Source: Nemertoderma westbladi
Taxonomy: Eukaryota > Xenacoelomorpha > Nemertodermatida > Nemertodermatidae
DNA length: 62,520 bases
Direction: 5' to 3'
Assembly: GCA_032718475.1 (NCBI GenBank)
Contig: JAUCBJ010007889.1
Coordinates: forward strand, 1 to 62,520
Shown here: positions 47,996-57,986 of the stretch, piece after piece
How positions within the stretch are numbered: position 1 is the first letter of the stretch
How the letters are laid out: each line of letters opens with the position of its first letter
Program-made: the position numbers and the translations under genes
The notes under the pieces: generated by a model
Told to the model about the DNA's origin: nothing
The model's database searches: none
The model's input: only the letters and a program-made list of their open reading frames with translations

Positions 47996-49050
47996 ATATA
48001 TGTGGCTGGCCACGAGAAAAGGGACCTTATGTCACCGGAGGTCGATTTTGAGTTATTAGGCCTATGAGATGCAGAATTTTCCAGATATTTTAACAAAAAA
48101 AACGGTGTCTCAATATCTATTTCTAAAAAAAAAGTTATAGCGATTTATGTGAAGGTGAATCGGGTAGCAAAAATTTTTTTATTAATAGCGGTTATAATAA
48201 GCGAATATTTAAAAAAATGGAAAATATTAATAATATCATAGCAATTCTTACTATATAGTTAGGCAGCTCAATGTTATTCGGCTTTTTATACAACTTTTAA
48301 CACTTTGAAACTATTAATATTTTTGCGGCATTTATTCTAAGTAATATATATTCGAGCAAATTCAAGACAATTAGCATAGCACAAATAGTAAGGGGTAATT
48401 TCTTTATATTTCTTAAATTTCTTTGTTCTTCGTCTCTATAAGGGAAAGACATCGACTTCACAAAGAGTAAGATATTCATGTTTTTTTGAAACTATTAATA
48501 TTGTTCATGAACTATTTTAAAAAAAAATTTTGCAAAATTTTCAAAAAAACATGTTTTTTTAACATGTTTTTTTAAACAAAAAATTTTTTTTTTATTTTAA
48601 AATTTTTTCAAAAAGATAAATTTTTTTAACAAAATTTAAAATTATTTGTATTTTGAATTCTTTAATGGGATTACAAAATTTAAGAACTAATGAAGATAAA
48701 TTAAGAAAATGACAGCCATATTGCATTTAAAAAACAATTGTAAGCCTACAGTACCTACATATTACAGAAGTACATACAATTACAATTTATTAGTACTAAA
48801 TTCAGACATGAAAACTCTAAGACAGTGTTATATATAACACTGCAACATCTTATATTGCTTCCTGTAATTAGTTATTTCCTAGGTATATTGAATATCAGAA
48901 CCAATTTGAATTTCCCTCATCATTTTATACATTTCTAAATTGATAATCCAATTAAATTTGTTCAAAAATAGAGGGAAACTTTAAACGCGATTATCTCAGA
49001 ATCAGGTTTTGCGACATAAGGTCCCTTTTCTCGTGGCCAGCCACATATAT
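47996..49050. mobile_element. About 1.05-kb non-autonomous TIR element
   Basis: A perfect 38-base terminal inverted repeat (47996-48033 and 49013-49050) includes GGCTGGCCACGAGAAAAGGG. Similarity continues weakly inward (GATTTTGAGTTAT against the complement of ATTATCTCAGAATC). The interior is AT-rich, non-coding, and holds ACATGTTTTTTTAA palindromes and a duplicated TTTGAAACTATTAATATT (about 48300 and 48486). It encodes no transposase, so it is a non-autonomous DNA transposon. The superfamily is unclear. Confidence 0.8.
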
Positions 49051-49224
49051 TTTAGGGGTAGGCCTACACAATTCAACAAATATAACAATTTAAATGTAAA
49101 ATGAAATATATATTAATAAGTGTTTTTTGTCGGATTCACCAGATACCAGAAGAGATCAGTTATTCTCATTTATTATAAATATAAATGGATCCTTCCACCT
49201 TAAAATGTAAATAGTTCGACAATA

Positions 49225-50154
49225 TTATCCATATCTCGTAATAACAAATGATTCCTGATTATTATTATCCAATTCTACAGATTTGTAGTGGTTAACCTTT
49301 ACTGTGAAAGGTCCATATTTACCAAACGCTTGGTAGAGCTTGACGTATTTACCTGGGGGTACGGTAGTTGATATTGTTAGTGTTGTTTCTTCTTTAAATG
49401 TCTCCGATGTGGCTGTTCCCCAAGTGTAGCCAGTAGTGCTGCTGACACTGGCAGTAAAGACGTCAGCAAAGTTAAAACCAGCTGTCAATGTGTCGGATAT
49501 ATTCTCCATATAGGTTTCGGTTTTCGACTTACTCAAGCCAATTGTCCGCGAAAATGACATAGTGCCTAAACCAGAGGAACCCGTGTTATCATACGAACTA
49601 ATTAACTGCCAGTAGTCAAAGGTAGACCAATTACCTGTCTTCCATCCGCGTAGTTGCTCATCACTACCAATAGCATCTGCAAAAGCGGTCACATGACTTT
49701 CAACATGCCCTGTAAAATAGGTACCAAAGGCGTTACTTTTTATCGCAATGCGATCTTCATTGTCATTAATTTTGATGATAAATTTTTCCCAACTTCCTAT
49801 AGAAAGTCTATCAGCTCTGATCTGCCCATCCAACTGTCTGGATATGTATAAGTTCTTCCAAGTCATCAGTGCTATGGTACCATCCTCCATAAAAATCGGC
49901 TGGAATAAATTCATTGGTTGAAGTTGTGGAGGAGCCTGAACTATGCCTATGTTGCCATTAGCCTTTATCATCCAGTCATAGTTAGATATCATTACTATGT
50001 ATTTACTTCCAAGTACAATGCCAGATCCATCGCCTTCTGTGCCTCCTAGATTATATCTCCACAACTGTTCTCGCTTAGTGACTTGCTTCCACTCACTTAT
50101 TACACCATCTAATAGCGCAAATGTAAATAATAAAGATAGAGCAAAACGAAACAT
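49225..50154 (-). CDS. Secreted fascin-like / aerolysin-type beta-pore-forming-like protein (309 aa)
   Basis: A single-exon frame encodes a hydrophobic signal peptide (about residues 1-20, ending VIS before EWKQ). Residues about 83-165 look like fascin/beta-trefoil strands (IALMTWKNLYISRQLDGQI, then SWEKFIIK, then IAIKSNAFGTYF). The C-terminal part, about 178-295, is a Ser/Thr-rich stretch of alternating strands (GTMSFSRTIGLSKS, a hydrophobic hairpin-like segment near 222-243, then TTLTISTTVPPGKYVKLYQ) with the aerolysin-type layout. The PPGKYVKLYQAFGKYGPFTVKV segment is typical of such proteins in invertebrates. The likely role is a secreted carbohydrate- or membrane-binding pore former in defence or venom; this is inferred from architecture only. 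The frame is intact, and a TATA-like box lies about 120 bases upstream. It is the best conventional gene in the window. Confidence 0.85.
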   Translation of the reverse strand: MFRFALSLLFTFALLDGVISEWKQVTKREQLWRYNLGGTEGDGSGIVLGSKYIVMISNYDWMIKANGNIGIVQAPPQLQPMNLFQPIFMEDGTIALMTWKNLYISRQLDGQIRADRLSIGSWEKFIIKINDNEDRIAIKSNAFGTYFTGHVESHVTAFADAIGSDEQLRGWKTGNWSTFDYWQLISSYDNTGSSGLGTMSFSRTIGLSKSKTETYMENISDTLTAGFNFADVFTASVSSTTGYTWGTATSETFKEETTLTISTTVPPGKYVKLYQAFGKYGPFTVKVNHYKSVELDNNNQESFVITRYG

Positions 50155-50273
50155 ATTGTTATCACAGTAGGGTTTTACGTTTTTCCAAACAATTAAGCTA
50201 ACTATAGAAATTTAAACTGTCAAATTAAAGAAGGAAGTTCTTTCGAGTCACAGTGGAACGTGTATACCTACTA

Positions 50274-50281
50274 CTTTTATA
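50274..50281 (-). promoter_or_regulatory. TATA box candidate for the aerolysin-like gene
   Basis: TATAAAAG on the minus strand sits 120 bases upstream of the ATG. It would give a transcript start near 50245 and a 5' leader of about 90 bases. No splice signal is needed. Confidence 0.5.
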
Positions 50282-50509
50282 CGGGGGTGAGACCTGGACA
50301 CTGATGAAATCACTTGAACACGTTCGTGGGGCCATCGCGCAGGACGAGGCTCAGTTATCAGATACAGATTAAAATTGAGCGACTGTATCACAAAATCAGG
50401 TTTTGAGAAATTTACCCACACCACCAATCAATCAAAGAAAGGGGGGCGTGTTCACCCCTTTTAATCTGCACCCCCCCCCCCCCCCCACCCTTCCCACCCA
50501 CTACTAATT
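50282..50509. other. Upstream spacer with poly-C run
   Basis: A C-run (about 50471-50486) lies within otherwise unremarkable sequence. No gene seen. Confidence 0.4.
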
Positions 50510-50795
50510 TATAACTACCGATGCCTTCAACGCAGTAGACAGTACTCGTCTTCATTATTATAAACGTCGTTGTGCTCGTCCTGTTTTGTATTTAAACATA
50601 TTTCATAAACGCAGACTGACGGACGATCTTTATAACTACCGATGCCTTCAATAGGCGAAGCCAGGTATGGTTTATAGGAATATAGTCTACTACGCAGTAC
50701 TGATCTTCATTATATGCCTCGTTGCGCTCGTCGGTCGTTCTGTTTTGCATTAAAATATTTTTCCTAATCAAGACTGACGATCTTTATACAGTTAT
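50510..50795. repeat. About 121-140-bp tandem duplication, just over two copies
   Basis: ATAACTACCGATGCCTTCAA occurs at about 50511 and 50632. Both copies continue through CGTTG(T/C)GCTCGTC and CAGACTGACG-like phrases. A partial third copy ends near 50795. Confidence 0.75.
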
Positions 50796-51286
50796 AACTA
50801 TGCGAAGTTTCGAAACTGTGCGAGTAACTGCTGATACATCTATGTGGAGATGTGTGATACAACGCCAACGCATCGTATGCCGATGTAGTAATATAGGTAT
50901 TGAAATAATATTAAAATCAATGTACACTCTTAAAGCTCCAGCGAAAATATGTAGTTAATTTCCTAGGTTACATATAAAATAATAATATTATTTTTAAGAA
51001 CATTAATTTTACTACTTTGCAAAAATTCAATTAAAAAATAACCAGACAAATATATTGCGGAATAAACTATTTCAGATATAAGCCTACAACAGCCATGAGT
51101 ATTTATGTCATTATATCTTCTGTCACCTGAGATAGTAAGTAATACAACATTTATAGTATAGAGTCAATAGGAATTGAAAAACAGGCAGTTTGGTTGGAGT
51201 TATGTCTGTGTTGCTATAGCAATACTACTGGCTGCCTATTACAGTACAATTCCCCTCTGCCCTGGTAAGGCTACACAAACGGTGTT
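50796..51286. other. Intergenic, no gene seen
   Basis: AT-rich sequence with a weak 78-codon frame overlapping the end of the previous repeat. No motif supports a gene. Confidence 0.4.
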
Positions 51287-51438
51287 CGGACACTTCCCCC
51301 CGGACACTTCCCCCCCGGACAGTTCCCCCCCGCTCAAGTAGGACACTTCCCCCCCGGACACTTCCCCCCCAGACACTTCCCCCCCGCGGACACTTCCCCC
51401 CCGCGGACACTTCCCCCCCGCGGACACTTCCCCCCCGA
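51287..51438. repeat. GGACACTTCCCCCC tandem array (C-rich strand on top)
   Basis: About nine units of GGACACTTCCCCCC with 6-9 C and sometimes GCGG between them. An array of the reverse-complement unit lies at 52398-52512, so the two face each other about 1 kb apart. Gly-rich frames from this array are artefacts. Confidence 0.88.
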
Positions 51439-52117
51439 CTGATGATCTTAACTTCGCACATTCGTATTTTTCATTTTGTAAGGTAAACGGACCGTTTGTA
51501 TCCAGATAAGTTGTATCCAATTTTCCTTTCGTAGCTCAGAAAGTGATCTTTTGCATCCCGATTTTACATTTTATATCCAAGATTTATTTATGGGTTTTAT
51601 CAATGCAATTACATCGTATTGTTTGCTAATCTTTAAACAATTAATTATATTAGATGACCTATAAATTCCATCCCCGGAATGATGATATACTGCTTTTATT
51701 AACAATAGAATTATAATAATTAATTGTTTTAAATATAGGTATTATTACGTAATAGACTTCTTCAAATTGTAGCAGATGGGGATGAATATTATTGTTGCAA
51801 TCAAAATTATACCTATCCAGGGTAAAATCGACATGCGTCGACCTGTATTCTGTGTTCAGTATTACATATTGATATACATATTACTACTATACATACTATA
51901 TAGATATTATACACACTACATATTAAATTTCCTGGTTACTTGCAATATTTTTAATAGGATTTTGTTGAATTATATAATATTGTAGTAATTTATATATTAA
52001 ATTGGTTAACATTCAATACAGCTCCTACTTTAGGCTTAGTCAATTTATTATCTGATGATACAAACATGAATTAATTATTTCAAAGTGGTCTTAAGTCTTT
52101 CACCACGGGCACTCAGG
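51439..52117. other. AT-rich spacer between the facing arrays
   Basis: No gene seen. AAGTTGTATC near 51508 has a partner GATACAACTTG near 52355, a short inner inverted repeat that supports a foldback origin of the whole 51.29-52.51-kb unit. Confidence 0.45.
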
Positions 52118-52260
52118 GAAATGCCGGGGTCTGGGGGCGATAACCCCCAAGAAAAGAAGCGGGGGTTTGGGGGCGGCAGCCCCCAAGAAAAGAAGCGGGG
52201 GTTTGGGGGCGGTAGCCCCCAACAAAAGAAGCGGGGGTTTGGGGGCGGCAGCCCCCAATT
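52118..52260. repeat. 36-bp palindromic tandem repeat, four copies
   Basis: Each unit carries TTGGGGGCGGCAGCCCCCAA, an eight-pair stem with a four-base loop, joined by GAAAAGAAGCGGGGGT. Both strands stay open (repeated GGGSPQEKKRGF on top, WGLPPPNPRFFS below), but the block is too short and too regular to call a gene. Confidence 0.9.
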
Positions 52261-52397
52261 AAAAGAAATTAAAAGAATTAAAGGAGTTAAAAGAAAAACA
52301 AACAAAATTTGACTATAAAAATGTTTCTTTTATAATTTTGAAAAAACTTGTCTGATACAACTTGTCCTGTAACCAGATTAATTTTAACACTTTAACT

Positions 52398-52512
52398 GGG
52401 GGGGGGGGGGGGGGGAGTGTCCGGGGGGCAAGTGTCCGGGGGGGAAGTGTCCTACTTGGGCGGGGGGGGAAGTGTCCGGGGGGGGGGGGAAGTGTCCGGG
52501 GGGGAAGTGTCC
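52398..52512. repeat. GGGGGGAAGTGTCC tandem array (G-rich strand on top)
   Basis: This is the inverted partner of 51287-51438, opening with an 18-base G-run. Runs of six to ten G separated by short loops make it a strong G-quadruplex candidate. Confidence 0.88.
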
Positions 52513-52982
52513 TAGATCCTACACAAACATCTCCCAGCCAGCTAGCAGCTTTACACCCCCGCAGAGACTATGTTCACCAATAATGGGAAGGATTAAATTT
52601 GTACTCAATAATTGTGCTGCTTTAATTACGTTTAGATCAATTAAAGACACATTTATTAACGCAAATCACTTGAACTAATTAAAAACTATAATGGAATGTT
52701 GTATGGGGATTACAGCTGTATAACTTTTAAGTATAATTATTTAAATCTTATACTAGAAAATAACTAATATCCTTTAAGGAGGCAGGTTGAAATAGATGTT
52801 GTTACCCTAATCAACTTAATTAACTAATTAACTGCTATTTTCTTAGCTTCTCGAAGGCCACGCGAAAATTCAACTTGGAAAATTTCTAAACTTTTGCCAG
52901 ACTATATGTGTACCAAGTTTGGTTAAATTTCATTAACATTTGGCTGAGTTATTAACGTTTAAAATTGGACACGACAGAACGA
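52513..52982. other. Intergenic, probable transposon tail
   Basis: The stretch ACCAAGTTTGGTTAAATTTC near 52913, followed by GACAGAACGACAGA, is the type of tail seen in many invertebrate interspersed repeats. No coding region. Confidence 0.4.
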
Positions 52983-53150
52983 CAGATCAACAGAACAACA
53001 GACACACCGATTGAGTTAGTGGTACCTGTATGCTAAGCTCGCTTACTTTCGTCGCTCGCCCCACAACAGATCGACAGAACAACAGACACACCGATTGAGT
53101 TAGTGGTACCTGTATGCTAAGCTCGCTTACTTTCGTCGCTCGCCCCACAA
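52983..53150. repeat. 85-bp tandem duplication, two copies
   Basis: CAGAACAACAGACACACCG starts at about 52990 and 53075, and both copies run through TTGAGTTAGTGGTACCTG and CTTTCGTCGCTCGCCCCACA. They are almost identical. Confidence 0.88.
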
Positions 53151-53194
53151 TGAATTGATGGTTGCTACACAAGACTACTAAACTACTAAACTAC

Positions 53195-53510
53195 TAAAGG
53201 CAGCCCTAAACATCAGCTGGAGACAACACATGACAAAGGCCGAGCTTTATGGTACAATACCACCTGTATCAACCACCATGCGTGAACGCAGATTAAGATT
53301 CAGTGGGCACTGCTGGAAAAGTATAGACGAGGTCATACCAGATCTACTTTTCTGGTAACCAACACATGGAAAGCATAGCCGTGGATGACCGGCTATAACA
53401 ATAACATATTATGTATATAGATCAACTTGAAAGGGATACTGAACTTGGGAGAAACGAAATTACGACAACTATGGAAAATCGGGAAGCCTGGAAGGATCTC
53501 ATTTCCACAC
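53195..53510 (+). pseudogene. C-terminal tail of an RTE/CR1-like non-LTR reverse transcriptase
   Basis: The plus strand still reads ALNISWRQHMTKAELYG, then RLRFSGHCWKS, DLLFW, THGKHSRG and finally ENREAWKDL-like residues. That order is the conserved end of many RTE/CR1-like ORF2 proteins (GHCWRS, then LLLWTP.HGKR..GRP, then DR..W). In-frame stops after DLLFW and further on, plus a frameshift, show it is dead. It is 5' truncated, as is usual for non-LTR insertions. Confidence 0.8.
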
Positions 53511-53712
53511 TATATTGTAATGGCACTACTATTATTCGAATCGATCTGTAACAAATACTGTTAATATGGGCAAAGAAATGATCTATGTAGAAAAGCTAGT
53601 GTGATAATAAGTTCAGTTGTAGGGCCATTCTCTCACCAATACCAAATATCGCAAGATGGCCGCCCATGAGTAGACTAGCATTCCGAGGACAGGGATAGAC
53701 GCCACCAGGAAG

Positions 53713-54366
53713 TTGTTAAAGGACGCTAGAGAGGGAGGAAAGGTAGACCAGCCCAAGTTGTACCGGAGGCTAGGTGAGTGCAACAAACACTTTCACTACC
53801 TAGTCCGATTTGGGCAGGGGGAACTGGCAATTAAGATGGCGAGGGGGGTCGCCACAGAACTGTTCGAATTGGGGCGATCAGAGGTGGTGGCGGCTAGTGT
53901 GGTGAACGTAGGGCTCTATCTAGTAGATGAGAGGGGGATTAAGTTAGTGGGATGGGCGGATCCGCACGACACCGAACCCGAGGTTAACCCCGAAGAGTCG
54001 GTGTCGTCAGTTAGTAGGAATGCTAGTAAGCATAGCAAAATCAGTAGGACAAACAGGCGACGGGAGTCCGTCGCAACCGAAAAGTCCGCTACATCCTCCG
54101 CGAAAGTGAGAAGGGTGCTAGAGATAGATCTGGCGTGTCAGCTAGACATAGTCGCGCTAGACCAAAAGGAACTAGAGAGACAGCTGGATGAGGGGACTGC
54201 GTTGCTAGAAAGGGAAATGGAACTAGCGAGAGAGTGTAAAGAGAGGGCCGGGAGAGTGGCGAGAAACTATAGAGAATGGGAGGAGAGAGAAAAGCTAAGC
54301 GTAAAGAACAGGAGGAATGGGAGGCGAATGAGCGCAGAGAGCGAGAGGCGAGGGAGGCAGAGTTAG
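53713..54366 (+). pseudogene. Gag-like N-terminal fragment of a BEL/Pao-type element
   Basis: The 217-codon frame has an N-terminal helical part (RRLGECNKHFHYLV...), a Ser/Arg-rich linker (SVSSVSRNASKHS), and a long charged coiled-coil (about residues 130-200, KELERQLDEGTALLERE). That layout is common in BEL/Pao gag proteins. It stops at 54364-54366 in a repetitive GAGAGAGG context while similar charged sequence continues in other frames. I infer gag from layout and from pol-like remnants downstream; no capsid motif is definitive. The host element is degenerate. Confidence 0.5.
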
Positions 54367-54849
54367 CTAATCAAAGTGTAAGGGAGGATAAGGAGAGAGA
54401 GGGCGGGTAAACGTATGAGGGATGATATGCAACCCGGTTGAGGGTGTTAATGCATAATCAGGCGAAGCAGAAACGCCGATTAGAACTGGCAAAACTGGGT
54501 TTATCAGAGAGTGAGGCTGGTTCGGGAGGTATTTATGAGGAACCAGGGGTGATGGAAACCTTTGTTAATACCCCACTTACAAGTACCGGATGACAGACCC
54601 AGAACTGGTGTGACTGGATGGACAGGGGGGGGGCTATAATAAAGTAATAAATCAACAGGGTGAGGCTAGTGGCGATATAATTAATACAAACGTTGGGGAA
54701 ACAGGTAATTCGCCTAGAGGGGGCCTACAATTGCGCAGGGAGGAATGCGGGCAAATGTACCCAGGGAGAATAGAACTAACGTGTCGACTGGAGGAGAACA
54801 TGGGAATGGGGGGCGAAGTGAGAAGTGATGAGTGATGGGGGGGGGGGGG
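54367..54849. other. Frameshifted gag-like continuation and G-run
   Basis: Purine-rich sequence still resembles coding DNA but has stops in all frames. An impure G-run sits near 54837-54854. Probably decayed gag of the same element. Confidence 0.4.
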
Positions 54850-55193
54850 GGGGGATGGGCAGAACCCTTTCCACAGATGTCGAATGAAGATTGAGATCGA
54901 GCAGTACCGGTACCTGGACGTCATCGACTTCTCCGTACCGGAACTGGATGTCCCAAAAGTGTCTCTCATAGTCAGCATGGACTGTCCGACGGCCCATGAG
55001 AGACTACAGACCCTTCTTCGGCGAGGATAGGGAGCGAGACCCGGTGGCCATTCTCACGCCATTCGGATGGACGCTCAGTGACCCAATAAAGATGAGGATC
55101 CCGTTTAGCGTGTCCGAATCCTCAGGATGCATGCTGTCTAGTACCATTGAGGACATAGAGAAGAAGTCAAGGATGGGCGATGGGGAGGTCTAA
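54850..55193 (+). pseudogene. BEL/Pao-like protease/RT junction remnant, frameshifted
   Basis: One frame reads VPKVSLIVSMDCPTAHE and, after a shift of frame, the next reads DPVAILTPFGWTLSDP. In BEL/Pao pol proteins the end of the protease region has the order V.LLIG.D.P, then Y.V.T.LGW.L.GP. The match of both pieces in order supports this origin. The catalytic protease Asp region and the RT core are not visible, so most of pol is missing. Confidence 0.6.
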
Positions 55194-55237
55194 ATGAGAG
55201 GCGGCCCGGGGAAGGATACCAGGAGTCGGGGGCAGGT

Positions 55238-55996
55238 ATGGATCTGGATCCACGTACAGTGGAAAGTGTGGAGGATGAGTCCAGAGAAATACCATCGATA
55301 GAGGAGACAGGACGAGAAATAACAGCAATGGAGTGGGTGGAGGAGAATGGGTTCAACCCAGAAGACCTAGAGGCGATGGGATGGAATATAGATGTTCCTG
55401 GCGAGTATCGGTATGAGGATGGAGAAGAGTGGATGGCGAGATATCCAGAGAGATGTCCGGAAGAGACGCCGGTCCAATTAAGAAGCATACCGATAAAGAT
55501 GAGGTCGAATAAGAAGACAAGGTGGAAAGGGAGAGGATTTAAGAAGGTTAATCCAAAGGGAGAGGAGCCGATCATGAAGGGTAATGGAGATAGGAAAGTT
55601 AGAGGTGAGGTGTTGCACACGGGCCTGGCAGAGTGCGAGGGGGCATTAAATGGTAAGCCATTATGCATACCGAAGGATGACCAAGGGCCATTGGGGGTTT
55701 TAACGCCAGCGCACATATTGAGGGGGAGGCCAGCAGATTTGGCATGTACCAATGAGGATGACATGAAGGGCGGCATTCTACCGCCAAGTGACGACAAGAT
55801 GAATGGTGGCATTTTGCTGCCAGGGGACGATGAGGAGTTCTGTGAGGAGATGGAAAGATCCGATCTTAGGGTGGAGGAGAAGGGGAAGTCAGATCCAAGA
55901 GATTTGGAATCGACAAGGAGAGTGGGGTGGAGAATAAGAGGAACTACAGGGGGGCAGTGGGAGAGTTGCCTGCTGGAAGAATCGCCCCTAGGTTGA
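55238..55996 (+). pseudogene. BEL/Pao-like integrase C-terminal remnant fused to acidic N-terminus
   Basis: The 252-codon open frame includes AECEGALNGKPLC and, after PKDDQGPLG, the motif VLTPAHILRGRP (about residues 128-165). The BEL/Pao integrase end reads E..LN.RPLT followed by LTPNHFLLGRP, so this is the third catalytic Glu region and what follows. The acidic 120-residue N-terminus is unrecognised, and DDE core residues 1 and 2 are absent. It looks like an internal deletion that joined an upstream segment to the integrase end. It is an intact frame, but not a functional integrase. Confidence 0.65.
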
Positions 55997-56246
55997 TGAG
56001 TCGTCCAATAAGTTGGACTGAGGGGGGTGGGAATGAGGGCGATACACCCTTCCCACAAAAATAAAATAAATAAATGAAATAAATAAATAAATAGTGAAAC
56101 ACTAGTACCAAGGTACACTGTAGGTAGACATTATGTATGTCTGATAGGTACGGATGTACCAACATACATAATACATAGGTGTAGGTAGTTACAATTATGT
56201 ACGTCGGACGGGTACAAATGTACCAACGTACCTAATTTACATACGC
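55997..56246. other. Post-pol spacer with GTAC-rich repeats
   Basis: Purine-rich sequence near 56015-56030 is followed by two diverged copies of a GTAGGTAG...GGTAC..ATGTACCAAC.TAC phrase (about 56111-56170 and 56180-56235). It may be part of an LTR. Confidence 0.45.
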
Positions 56247-56660
56247 ACTATTGTGGGCACTGAGGGCGCCATGTTAGCAGTTGAAGGGGGGGGGGGGGGG
56301 TATGAACGCATACCATAGTAGAGGGGTACATTGTGCCATAAATACGAAATATGTACTATTGTGGGCACTGAGGGCACCACGTGAGGAGTTGAGGGGGGTA
56401 TGTACGCATACTGTAGTAGAAGGGTACACAGTACCATAGTGAGGATTAGGAGGGGTATATATTGTGTACGTGTGGGTGTACATTGTGTGCCCCTGATGGG
56501 CACAATGTGCCAACGTATGTAATAAATACCAACACAAGCCAGGTCAATGGGACCAATAACACGTAATACGTACTATTGTGGCCACTATTGAGGGCGTCAC
56601 GTGAGGAGTCGAGGGGGGCATGTAGGCGTAGTAGAATAGACCGTGTAGGCCACACAAATT
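56247..56660. repeat. About 107-bp tandem repeat, four copies (one degenerate)
   Basis: ACTATTGTGG(G)CACTGAGGGC occurs at about 56247, 56355 and 56570, with a decayed unit between the last two. Each unit continues through AGTTGAGGGGGG-like purines and ATGTACGCATAC. The first copy holds an expanded G-run. Confidence 0.75.
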
Positions 56661-56995
56661 AGACTACTGTAGCGCATAGCCCATAGTACAGACTTAGGGT
56701 ATTGTTACAGAGCCAGGAAAGTGTCTGGTAGGAAGCTAGTACGACAATAAGAAAACTGTAGCTAGTCTTCTCTGTATACAAGTAGGAACGGATTACTTAC
56801 ATAGTAATTTAGTAGTAGATAGAGTAATAGCACATCACTGAAGAATTAAGAAAAAATTGACACATAAGGGGAATATTTGTACAAAACGTAGTAAAAGGAA
56901 CAGATAGGGAGTAGGCCATCGCTGATCCGAACTAATAAGATTCTATTTAGTAACCCTCTTACCTAACTGAGCCTTTCTAAGGCCCCACCAGTTCT
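56661..56995. other. Leader before the zinc-knuckle pseudogene
   Basis: No coding frame. It could be the 5' untranslated part of the element that follows. Confidence 0.35.
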
Positions 56996-57986
56996 GTGAG
57001 AGTGATTAGATTCGTGATGGCGGAGAAACTAGTGAAGAAGAGGAAATCGGAGAAGAGTAAAAAGGAGTTGCTAGTGGATTTCATGCAGAGGCATCCGGAG
57101 AACAAGACGAAGGGATACTACAAATCACTCCCGAAGGGTCACAAAGTCTACAGGATCAGATTAGGGAGATGCACGAGCAATGACTGGTCGGGACCTACGG
57201 GACGATGGACAATGCGATCGATGAGCATCTTTGCTACATTGTAAAGGGGGACGATGATAGGTTCAGGATACCAAAGTACCCGAGGGAACCACCGAGGAAA
57301 GAGTGGAGGAGATTTGTAGATTCCGTGGAGAGGGGCAGATACATGGTCCTAGACAACGAAGGGACTGTGGAGGATGACGAGGGCTCGAGAAGGGGGTAGG
57401 GGGATCGGCTAGAACCATATTGCTGCACTTAGCAGCAGCGAACGGAGATATCTTTCTATTCGACCTAGGGACCTATGGAAAGAAGAGCGGGCCGAAGTTA
57501 AACTGGTTCCTGAACGCGGTGCAGGAGCTAGTAAGACTGAAGACTACAGTCAAGGTGGGATTGGCGATACGCGGTGACACGGACAGAATTATTGGACCGG
57601 GTACCCCAAATCTTCTGGACATGCAGGTAGTCTACATGGCTTTGACGAAACCAGAGGGATTGGGATTGGTGGACAACACTGGACATTACGGATCAAGTGG
57701 CGATGGGCCAACTGATGGGACTCATCTGCCACAAGCCGATGGAATGGAACAAGTTCCGGGATGAATAAGGAGCGGAACTTGCGAACTCACTCAAGTGGGG
57801 AACGAGACTGTGGAAGGATGAGCTATATCACTTCCGGAAGGGAGCGATAAAGATATATCAGAAGAGATATATCCTTCAACCTATAATGATAGGTTTACTA
57901 AACCTATTCATTACGGTAACTATCGGGAGGAAGCCGAAGGCGTTTCTACTATCGGGATCACCTCTGAACCACAGGAGAGCCTTTAA

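Noticed and set aside
51225-51520. Gly/Ser/Val-rich minus-strand frames
   Set aside because: They are translations of the C-rich tandem array and lack any non-repeat core.
52075-52312. Proline-rich (PPPNPRFF) and glycine-rich (GGGSPQEKKRGF) frames on opposite strands
   Set aside because: Both come from the same four-copy 36-bp palindrome with too little unique sequence for a gene call.
55138-56118. 326-codon minus-strand frame opposite the integrase remnant
   Set aside because: It is a shadow of the plus-strand purine-rich coding frame, with Ser/Pro bias typical of antisense reading and no motif.
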